Source of the DNA: CAJXVA01 sp963761755
Lineage (GTDB): Bacteria; Myxococcota_A; Polyangia; Nannocystales; Nannocystaceae
Length of the DNA: 64,000 nt
Assembly (NCBI GenBank): GCA_963761755.1
Contig: CAVXIC010000006.1
Span: 1-64,000, forward strand
Reading direction: 5' to 3'
Position numbers and translations under genes: made by a program. Position 1 is the first letter of the stretch. Each line of letters begins with the position of its first letter. Below, piece after piece: positions 1-6,488 of the stretch. The notes beneath the pieces were generated by a model. That model saw only the letters and a program-made list of their open reading frames with translations. It was not told the origin of the DNA and did no database searches.

Positions 1-134
1 GGCCGCAGGCGTTCGGCGCACTGTTCCGCATGCTGAAAGTGGTTGGCAATCTCGAGGCGGATCCGGTGGTGAAGAAACACATCGAGGAAGCATCGGCGCT
101 CCGGGTGAAAGAGCATGAGGAGGGCCCGGGATGA
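1..134 (+). CDS. C-terminal end of an unrecognised gene upstream of FGE copy 1 (partial)
   Basis: Only the last 43 codons are in the window, with codons starting at base 3. The readable tail contains FGALFRMLKVV followed by a Lys/Glu-rich helix. The stop TGA overlaps the ATG of the next gene as ATGA, so the two genes are probably translationally coupled. The same tail is repeated at 3540-3671 in front of the second FGE gene. No family is recognised; the sequence is too short to assign a function. Coding status rests on the frame, the coupling and the exact repetition. Confidence 0.45.
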   Translation, partial: PQAFGALFRMLKVVGNLEADPVVKKHIEEASALRVKEHEEGPG

Positions 135-1636
135 GTCGGTTTCCAGCGCTCGTGCTCGTGCTCGCGGTGAGCTGCAAGCGGGATGCACCGGTGCAAGCGG
201 TGCGGAGCGAAGAGGCCGCGGTTCAACCCCCGGAGGCGAGGACCGATGACACGGTCGCGCCGGTGAACCCCCCGCCGACCCCGACCGGAATGGTTCGCAT
301 CGCCGGCGGACCCGGGCCGCAGGGGCGGTACCGCGGCCGAGCCGTCCGGTATGCGTTCTTCATCGACGTTCTCGAAACGACGGTGGGGGAGTACGCCCAA
401 TGCGTGGCCGCTGGCGCCTGTACGCCGGCGTGGGACGGCCAAGGCTCTTACGAGACCGCGTGCACGGTGGGCAAAGACGAGAAGCTGCCGATCAACTGCG
501 TGAACATCGAGCAGGCGCGGGCGTACTGCGGCTGGCGGGGCAAGCGCTTGCTCGTCGATCACCAGTGGCATTGGGCGGCTCGGGGAGAATCGCGGCCGAC
601 GCCGTGGGGGACCATGGAGCTCGACTGCGAGCATTCGAACACGTCCAGGGGAACGCCGGCCGCGTGTGGGTTTGCAGGGCCGTGGCCCGTTGGGCATGCG
701 CCCGCAGGCGCCACGCCCCAGGGCGTGATGGACCTGCTCGGCAACGTGGCTGAGTTCGTCGAGATGGGCCGCGGTAGCCCCTTCACGCGCATCCAGGGGC
801 GGAGTGCGGGCGGGAGCTGGGACTCCAAGCTCGAAGAATCTGACCCGCTGTGGAGTCCATTCGGTGTCGGGGGGGCGCATCGCAACGATCGGATCGGGAT
901 CCGGTGCGGTGCCGACGCGGTGGTCGAGCCGAAGGCCCCACCTGCGATGGCGTTCCACTACGAGGGCGGGACGGTGGAGGTGCGTGAAGAAAAGACCCGT
1001 ATCGACGAACCGTTCTTTCTGGACACGTTCGAGGCGACGGTCGAGGAGTACGCAGCGTGCGTCGAGTCAGGCGCCTGCACGCCGGCCCATGCCTCGACGA
1101 AGGAGCAGCAGTGCACGGCCGACACGGCCGGTCCCGCGAAGCGCCCGATCAACTGCATCACGCAGGCGCAGGCGGAAGCGTTCTGTCGAGCCGAAGGCAA
1201 GCGCTTGCCCACCGCGGCGCAGTGGCAGTGGGCGATGCAGAGCATGGAGCAGGAAAACAACTTCCCATGGGGCCAGGACAGAACGCGGCGGTGCACGGTC
1301 GCGAACGTGCGTATGGAGAAGGAAGAGCCGGGGTGTGGCTTTGGGGGACCGTGGCCCGTCGTTCAGGGCTCGCTCGGGGACACGCTGGCCGGGGTGCACG
1401 ACATGATCGGAAACGTGGGGGAGTGGACCTCGAGCGCGGGCGATGCACCTGATGAGCGCCTCCACGCGGGGCGCGGCTGGAAAGCCACGCTCGAGGACCT
1501 GAGGTATCGGTTGGCACTGGACCGGGGGAATGTGGAAGACCGTCCAGGCACGATCATCGCGTCGGCAAAGGCGGAAAGCTGGAGCGACCAGATCGGCGTT
1601 CGGTGCCTGCAGGACGCACCCCCCGCGATCGAGTGA
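131..1636 (+). CDS. Lipoprotein with two FGE-sulfatase (SUMF1-type) domains, copy 1
   Basis: The 501-residue product starts with a short lipoprotein signal (hydrophobic LVLVLAVSC, lipobox Cys15). Two similar halves follow, about residues 50-265 and 275-495. Each has the hallmarks of the formylglycine-generating-enzyme fold: an F-x-D-x-x-E-x-T-V-x-E-Y opening, a GKRL-P/L segment, a W-Q-W pair and a G-N-V-x-E-W/F motif (GNVAEF and GNVGEW). In this family the fold is often used as a non-enzymatic C-type-lectin-like scaffold beside kinases and secretion systems; the copper-binding catalytic Cys pair is not obvious here, so enzyme activity is not claimed. Several paired Cys residues suggest disulfides outside the cytoplasm. 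The start overlaps the upstream stop. A near copy lies at 3668-5176. Confidence 0.85.
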   Translation: MSRFPALVLVLAVSCKRDAPVQAVRSEEAAVQPPEARTDDTVAPVNPPPTPTGMVRIAGGPGPQGRYRGRAVRYAFFIDVLETTVGEYAQCVAAGACTPAWDGQGSYETACTVGKDEKLPINCVNIEQARAYCGWRGKRLLVDHQWHWAARGESRPTPWGTMELDCEHSNTSRGTPAACGFAGPWPVGHAPAGATPQGVMDLLGNVAEFVEMGRGSPFTRIQGRSAGGSWDSKLEESDPLWSPFGVGGAHRNDRIGIRCGADAVVEPKAPPAMAFHYEGGTVEVREEKTRIDEPFFLDTFEATVEEYAACVESGACTPAHASTKEQQCTADTAGPAKRPINCITQAQAEAFCRAEGKRLPTAAQWQWAMQSMEQENNFPWGQDRTRRCTVANVRMEKEEPGCGFGGPWPVVQGSLGDTLAGVHDMIGNVGEWTSSAGDAPDERLHAGRGWKATLEDLRYRLALDRGNVEDRPGTIIASAKAESWSDQIGVRCLQDAPPAIE

Positions 1637-1694
1637 CGACGCCGGGACTTCGTCCACCCGCACGTGCCGCGTGATTGTCCCGTGCACCCGCGCT

Positions 1695-1838
1695 GCGCCG
1701 CCCGCCTCGCCGATGCTCGTCGGCGGCTTCGGCATGCAGCTGTACGCGGCCATCACCGTCGACGGCCGCGACCGCAAGCGTCCCGAGCGGGTGTGCCGCC
1801 ATATCCTGCGCCGGCCCTTGCCCTCGATGCCGCGACGC
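1695..1838 (+). pseudogene. IS91-like (Y2/Transposase_32) transposase remnant, copy 1
   Basis: In the frame reading GFGMQLYAAITVDGRDRKR, followed by ERVCRHILRRPL, the stretch resembles the conserved C-terminal part of IS91-family transposases (typical pattern LERLCRYLLRPPL). It has no start, loses its frame and is cut off at about 1838 where the repeat ends. The longer version at 5238-5575 supports the identification. The assignment comes from pattern recognition only. Confidence 0.5.
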
Positions 1839-1910
1839 GGGCAGGGGACAGGTGCGGGGAGCGGCCCGTCAGCCGTCCGGGAGGCCTCCGTCGCGTGGCA
1901 CCCGCGTCGC

Positions 1911-3137
1911 TCAAGCTTCGAGGCCCAGCTGCCGCCCCAGCACGCGGGTGACGAAGCGCTCCCCAAAGGTCTCGCGTGACACCACCGTTCGGATCCTGGC
2001 CTGCGTCTCCGCGACCTCGCCCAACTGCTCTGCCGCCTTCATCGTATGCGCGTACGCGGCGAGCACGTCCGCGCCGGTGATGTCGTAGCCATAGCCCTCG
2101 ACCAACCACTGCAACGCACGGATGCCAGCCTCGAGCGCGAAGCTCGGGTTGCTCTGGGCGAAGTCGCGGGCTGCCCTCGTCAAGGTCTGAGGCGAGCACG
2201 GCGCTTGCGTGGCCAACTCGATCGCCTCGTCGAACAGCTTGGCCGACTTGGCCGCCGCGAACCACTTGCCCTCCTCGCCGGGGGTGTGCGCCACGAGATC
2301 GGCGAGCACCTGGGCCTTGGGCTTGCCGGGGTACTTCTTGGCCACCGCCCGAAACCAGGCCAGATGGGTCCCGGCCTGATTCGCGATGAGCCCATACCGC
2401 GCGTACGCCTCGTCGGCGAAGCCCGAGGAGAGCAGGATCTCCTCGCAGGCGCGCGCGATGGCGATGGGCCTGTCGTTGCGACCGCGGCTGTCCTCGGCGT
2501 ATCGAATCGCCTCGGCCTTGCGCCCCATCGCCGCGAGTGCTTTCACGCCGTACCGCCGGTCGTGCCACATCTTGTACGGCGCCATCTCCAGCAGCGCGAG
2601 AAGGTCTTCATGACGGCCGGCGGCCAGCAGCGCGCTCAAGCAGTTGGCCGTGCCCGCGAAGAAACCGCGCAGCTGCGGGTCGGGGCTCCAGGCCATCTTG
2701 CAGGCGCCCATGAGCCGATCGGCCCAACGCGACGCGACCTCAGGGCTCGCGCAGAGCTCACCCCAGGCGTGGCCGAGCGACTCCAGGTAGGGGACCTGGT
2801 CGTCCTCGTACGCGGCCCAGAGGCGATCGAGCCACTTCGCACGGGTGCGAGGATCTGCAGGCGCGGACGCGATGATCTCGACGAGCACGCCGATGCCGTT
2901 GTTGACCGCGGTGCCGATCGCACCCGAGGAGCTGTCCACCTGCTCGATCGCAGCAGAGAGCTTCTCCAAGAAGAGCACCGCCCCTTCGGCGGCCAGCAGC
3001 GGATCCTTGCGTGCGGCCTTCTTGATCTCCGCCACCGCCTCCTTGATCCGCCCGATCGCCGGCTGCGACTTCCATCCGAACGCGTGACGGCGGAAGCGAG
3101 CGCGGAAGGTCCACTGGTGTGCGGGTGCTTTGGCCAC
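1911..3137 (-). CDS. Alpha-helical repeat protein of unknown function
   Basis: The 408-residue product has no signal peptide and no membrane segment. It is rich in Ala, Glu and Leu and reads as a chain of amphipathic helices, for example around WLDRLWAAYEDDQ and YLESLGHAWGEL. This is the look of an alpha-solenoid of the type often annotated as DUF6880-like or simply hypothetical. The N-terminus is basic (RARFRRHAFGWKS). The ATG start fits the coding-bias boundary. The gene sits alone on the minus strand between the two FGE copies, within the 3.5 kb spacer. I do not recognise a function; a cytoplasmic scaffold role is only inference. Confidence 0.75.
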   Translation of the reverse strand: MAKAPAHQWTFRARFRRHAFGWKSQPAIGRIKEAVAEIKKAARKDPLLAAEGAVLFLEKLSAAIEQVDSSSGAIGTAVNNGIGVLVEIIASAPADPRTRAKWLDRLWAAYEDDQVPYLESLGHAWGELCASPEVASRWADRLMGACKMAWSPDPQLRGFFAGTANCLSALLAAGRHEDLLALLEMAPYKMWHDRRYGVKALAAMGRKAEAIRYAEDSRGRNDRPIAIARACEEILLSSGFADEAYARYGLIANQAGTHLAWFRAVAKKYPGKPKAQVLADLVAHTPGEEGKWFAAAKSAKLFDEAIELATQAPCSPQTLTRAARDFAQSNPSFALEAGIRALQWLVEGYGYDITGADVLAAYAHTMKAAEQLGEVAETQARIRTVVSRETFGERFVTRVLGRQLGLEA

Positions 3138-3225
3138 GGCAGTCCTCGGTGAGGTGCTAGACCGATCGCACCCGAGATGTCCAGCGAATGAAGGACGCGA
3201 TCGTCCGCGTGAGCGGAGGTCGTCC

Positions 3226-3372
3226 TCACCACGTCAGCTGTGGCCCCATGCGCTGCAGCTCGTCCTTGCGGCGATCGTCGTCGGGCATGGCCTGGCCCAG
3301 CCGGGTCCAGCTCCCCCAGCGCTTCTGCTGCTCGCGGAAGAGGAGCTCGGGTACGGGTACGGGGACGATGGC
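3226..3372 (-). pseudogene. C-terminal fragment of an unrecognised gene
   Basis: On the minus strand the frame ending at TGA 3226-3228 reads VPVPVPELL, then FREQQKRWGSWTRLGQAM, then DELQRMGPQLTW. Its third codon positions are almost all G or C, as in the real genes nearby, and the residues look protein-like. Further upstream the frame loses coding character and there is no start. I read it as the surviving 3' end of a gene truncated by the rearrangements here. No family is recognised. Confidence 0.35.
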
Positions 3373-3399
3373 CGAAGGCGAGTTGCGCTCTGTGGCTGA

Positions 3400-3671
3400 A
3401 CCTGTCCCAGAGTGCAGCCTGCTCGAGACTTCGACGGCACCCCGATGATACTCGTACCCTCGGTGGAGCCTGCCGAAGTCCCCGTCGAACTCGAGCCCGA
3501 GCCCGAGCCCGAGCCCGAGATCGATACGCCGGAACGGGGCCGCAGGCGTTCGGCGCACTGTTCCGCATGCTGAAAGTGGTTGGCAATCTCGAGGCGGATC
3601 CGGTGGTGAAGAAACACATCGAGGAAGCATCGGCGCTCCGGGTGAAAGAGCATGAGGAGGGCCCGGGATGA
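3400..3671 (+). pseudogene. Frameshifted second copy of the gene upstream of FGE
   Basis: The tail FGALFRMLKVV with its Lys/Glu-rich helix is the same as at the window start and again overlaps the FGE start by ATGA. Upstream of about 3535 good coding sequence is found in another frame: PMILVPSVEPAEV, then a Glu-Pro linker at about 3490-3520, then IDTPERG. Joining the two needs a one-base shift at about 3535-3540, almost exactly the left edge of the repeat. Either the gene is broken at a recombination junction or two partial genes abut. Function is unknown. Confidence 0.4.
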
Positions 3672-5378
3672 GTCGGTTTCCAGCGCTCGTGCTCGTGCTC
3701 GCGGTGAGCTGCAAGCGGGATGCACCGGTGCAAGCGGTGCGGAGCGAAGAGGCCGCGGTTCAACCCCCGGAGGCGAGGACCGATGACACGGTCGCGCCGG
3801 TGAACCCCCCGCCGACCCCGACCGGAATGGTTCGCATCGCCGGCGGACCCGGGCCGACGCGAGACCATACGCAGCGAGCCGTCCGGTATGCGTTCTTCAT
3901 CGACGTTCTCGAAACGACGGTGGGGGAGTACGCCCAATGCGTGGCCGCTGGCGCTTGTACGCCGGCGTGGGACGGCCAAGGCTCTTACGAGACCGCGTGC
4001 ACGGTGGGCAAAGACGAGAAGCTGCCGATCAACTGCGTGAACATCGAGCAGGCGCGGGCGTACTGCGGCTGGCGGGGCAAGCGCTTGCTCGTCGATCACC
4101 AGTGGCATTGGGCGGCTCGGGGAGAATCGCGGCCGACGCCGTGGGGGACCATGGAGCTCGACTGCGAGCATTCGAACACGTCCAGGGGAACGCCGGCCGC
4201 GTGTGGGTTTGCAGGGCCGTGGCCCGTTGGGCATGCGCCCGCAGGCGCCACGCCCCAGGGCGTGATGGACCTGCTCGGCAACGTGGCTGAGTTCGTCGAG
4301 ATGGGCCGCGGTAGCCCCTTCACGCGCATCCAGGGGCGGAGTGCGGGCGGGAGCTGGGACTCCAAGCTCGAAGAATCTGACCCGCTGTGGAGTCCATTCG
4401 GTGTCGGGGGGGCGCATCGCAACGATCGGATCGGGATCCGGTGCGGTGCCGACGCGGTGGTCGAGCCGAAGGCCCCACCTGCGATGGCGTTCCACTACGA
4501 GGGCGGGACGGTGGAGGTGCGTGAAGAAAAGACCCGTATCGACGAACCGTTCTTTCTGGACACGTTCGAGGCGACGGTCGAGGAGTACGCAGCGTGCGTC
4601 GAGTCAGGCGCCTGCACGCCGGCCCATGCCTCGACGAAGGAGCAGCAGTGCACGGCCGACACGGCCGGTCCCGCGAAGCGCCCGATCAACTGCATCACGC
4701 AGGCGCAGGCGGAAGCGTTCTGCCGAGCCGAAGGCAAGCGCTTGCCCACCGCGGCGCAGTGGCAGTGGGCGATGCAGAGCATGGAGCAGGACGGCAACTA
4801 CCCGTGGGGGCGGCCGGAGTCGCGGCGGTGCACCGTCGCGAACGTGCGCATCGACAAGGAAGAGCTAGGGTGCGGTTTTGGGGGACCTTGGCCCGTCGTG
4901 CACGGGTCGCTCGGAGACACGCTGGCCGGGGTGCACGACATGATCGGAAACGTTGGTGAGTGGACCTCGAGCGCGGGCGATGCCCCTGATGAGCGTCTTC
5001 ACGCGGGGCGCGGCTGGAAAGCCACGCGGGAACAGCTGCAATATCGGATGGGGCCAGACCTGGGGCACCCGATCGGGGAGCAACCGAACACGATCATCGC
5101 GTCGGCAAAGGCGGACAGCTGGAGCGACCAGATCGGCGTGCGGTGCCTGCAGGACGCACCCCCCGCGATCGAGTGACGACGCCGGGACTTCGTCCGCCCG
5201 CACGTGCCGCGTGATTGTCCCGTGCACCCGCGCTGCGCCGCCCGCCTCGCCGATGCTCGTCGGCGGCTTCGGCATGCAGCTGTACGCGGCCATCACCGTC
5301 GACGGCCGCGACCGCAAGCGTCCCGAGCGGGTGTGCCGCCATATCCTGCGCCGGCCCTTGCCCTCGATGCCGCGGCGC
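3538..5378 (+). repeat. Direct repeat copy 2 of the FGE lipoprotein region
   Basis: This is the second copy of the sequence at 1-1838. It contains the tail of the upstream gene, the whole FGE gene and about 200 bases downstream. The two copies separate after the shared CCCTCGATGCCGCG. Copy 2 then continues with more of the transposase-like sequence, whereas copy 1 is joined to different DNA. Confidence 0.9.
3668..5176 (+). CDS. Lipoprotein with two FGE-sulfatase (SUMF1-type) domains, copy 2
   Basis: The 502-residue paralogue of the gene at 131-1636 has the same lipoprotein signal and the same two FGE-type domains with GNVAEF and GNVGEW motifs. The signal peptide, linker and most of both domains are identical. 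Differences cluster in a nine-residue patch after GGPGP (TRDHTQR in place of QGRYRGR), and in the second domain around residues 373-410 and 450-475. Such clustered change between otherwise identical genes points to gene conversion or selection on surface loops. The differing bases are not restricted to adenines, so diversity-generating retroelement activity is not supported. A role in binding at the cell surface is inference. Confidence 0.85.
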   Translation: MSRFPALVLVLAVSCKRDAPVQAVRSEEAAVQPPEARTDDTVAPVNPPPTPTGMVRIAGGPGPTRDHTQRAVRYAFFIDVLETTVGEYAQCVAAGACTPAWDGQGSYETACTVGKDEKLPINCVNIEQARAYCGWRGKRLLVDHQWHWAARGESRPTPWGTMELDCEHSNTSRGTPAACGFAGPWPVGHAPAGATPQGVMDLLGNVAEFVEMGRGSPFTRIQGRSAGGSWDSKLEESDPLWSPFGVGGAHRNDRIGIRCGADAVVEPKAPPAMAFHYEGGTVEVREEKTRIDEPFFLDTFEATVEEYAACVESGACTPAHASTKEQQCTADTAGPAKRPINCITQAQAEAFCRAEGKRLPTAAQWQWAMQSMEQDGNYPWGRPESRRCTVANVRIDKEELGCGFGGPWPVVHGSLGDTLAGVHDMIGNVGEWTSSAGDAPDERLHAGRGWKATREQLQYRMGPDLGHPIGEQPNTIIASAKADSWSDQIGVRCLQDAPPAIE

Positions 5379-5575
5379 GCACCCCCGACGGGCAGGTTCG
5401 GGTGCGCTTGAAGAACGCCAACCGCCTCGGGGTCACCTTCGCCCAGATGACCCCCGGCACCTTGGTCGCCCGGCTGTGTGCTCAATCCCGCCGTGGCCTG
5501 AACTTGCGCCGGCCGCAGCGACAACGCCGACGCGACCCCTTCGATGCGAGGCTCCATCGGCGTCGGTCTGTCGCG
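5238..5575 (+). pseudogene. IS91-like (Y2/Transposase_32) transposase remnant, copy 2
   Basis: The same GFGMQLYAAITVDGRDRKR segment is followed after a frameshift by ARTPDGQVRVRLKNAN, then TLVARLCA and an IPP-type motif, ending near DARLHRR. The order matches the C-terminal domain of IS91-type transposases (RLCRYLLRPPL, then PDGRVLVELK, then a GT-H/T-x segment, LLxRLAALIPPP, then HGV-APNAKLR). At least two frameshifts and the lack of any N-terminal half make it a relic. It explains the otherwise gene-free stretch before the sigma factor. Confidence 0.5.
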
Positions 5576-5578
5576 TGC

Positions 5579-6481
5579 TCAGGCCTGCGTCGGGTCGACG
5601 AGCTCCGAGACGAAGAGCCGCTGCAGGCTCTCCCCAAATCGGCTCTGCATGGCCCCCAGCAGCTCCGCCACGGCCACGTCGTCCTGAACCAGGGCCCTGG
5701 CCTCGGCGTCGAAGCGCTCTTGGAGCTGCGTTCGGGCGTGGGCGAGCCAGCGAGACATCGTCGATTCGTGGACGCCGTAGGAGCCGGCCAGCGCGTTGGC
5801 CTGGACACCATCGAGATATCGCAGGCGCAGCAGCGCGCGCTGGCGATCCGCGAGCGAACGGAACGCCTCGCCCAGCGCCTTCATGAACAGCTCGCGTTCC
5901 GAGGTCTTCAGCTGCGCGAACTCGGGACTGGCGTCCAGGAGATCGGGGGCCCGGTCCAGCGACTGCGCGCCCTTGCGATCTCGGATCTCGTTGAGTGCGA
6001 GCCGGGCGGTCAACGTGCGGGTCCAGCCCTCCAGGCTTCCCCAGCCCCGATACAGCGCAATGCGGGGAGGGGCATCCTCGGTCGAGACCAACAGCCGCAC
6101 CCGAACGCGCTGCGCGAGCTCGCTGCGCTGGTCGTCACTGAGTGAAAACCGCCCCAGGGCGAGACCGATCTCAGGGCCCAGTCGATGCTCGAAGATCCGA
6201 ACCGCCTTCGCGTCGCCCTGCGCCAGCGCTGCGCATAGCCAGACGTCGGCAGCGTCGAGGGTGTCCAGGTGCGCGGCCCAGCCACCGCGTTCGTGGCCCT
6301 CCAAACACGCCGCGAGCTGCCGCGCGAGCGCCTCGGCGCCGGGGGCGAAGTCGCCGTGGGTCTTCCTTGCGTCCGCGGTCAGGGCTGCCACCGCCGCGTG
6401 GAGTTCGGAGTCATCGCCTGCCTGAAGCAGGAGACACACTTCGCCTACCAGAGGGTCCGCTGGCCGCGCTATCGTGTCCAC
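5579..6481 (-). CDS. RNA polymerase sigma-70-like factor, Myxococcales family 1 type
   Basis: The 300-residue product starts at GTG (6481). The C-terminal part has the sigma region 4 helix-turn-helix, seen in LLRLRYLDGVQ followed by VHESTMSRWLAHART. The middle contains region 2-like helices around GWTRTLTARLALNEIRD. Length, the long N-terminal extension and the motif spacing fit the sigma-like family described in myxobacteria (NCBI name Sig-70 gmx1) rather than a short ECF factor. It is divergent from the kinase at 6489, with overlapping 5' ends, so one regulatory region serves both. That kinase carries an anti-sigma-type zinc motif and may control this sigma factor; this is inference from context. 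Confidence 0.75.
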   Translation of the reverse strand: MDTIARPADPLVGEVCLLLQAGDDSELHAAVAALTADARKTHGDFAPGAEALARQLAACLEGHERGGWAAHLDTLDAADVWLCAALAQGDAKAVRIFEHRLGPEIGLALGRFSLSDDQRSELAQRVRVRLLVSTEDAPPRIALYRGWGSLEGWTRTLTARLALNEIRDRKGAQSLDRAPDLLDASPEFAQLKTSERELFMKALGEAFRSLADRQRALLRLRYLDGVQANALAGSYGVHESTMSRWLAHARTQLQERFDAEARALVQDDVAVAELLGAMQSRFGESLQRLFVSELVDPTQA

Positions 6482-6488
6482 CTTGTCG

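Larger units (their letters stand above)
1..1838 (+). repeat. Direct repeat copy 1 (about 1.84 kb) carrying an FGE lipoprotein gene
   Basis: Bases 1 to about 1838 are repeated at 3538 to about 5378, with an offset of 3537 that becomes 3540 after a 3-base length difference. The first 315 bases and most of 342-1249 are near identical. Two patches differ strongly, 316-341 and parts of 1250-1560. Similarity stops abruptly at about 1838. The left edge is outside the window. Confidence 0.9.

Noticed and set aside
1067..1966. Long minus-strand ORF over FGE copy 1
   Set aside because: It is antisense to a clear gene and has no protein-like features except the last nine codons shared with the 15354 gene.
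131..5176. Diversity-generating retroelement acting on the FGE genes
   Set aside because: The fold is a known target type, but the differences are not adenine-specific and no reverse transcriptase gene or template repeat is seen in the window.
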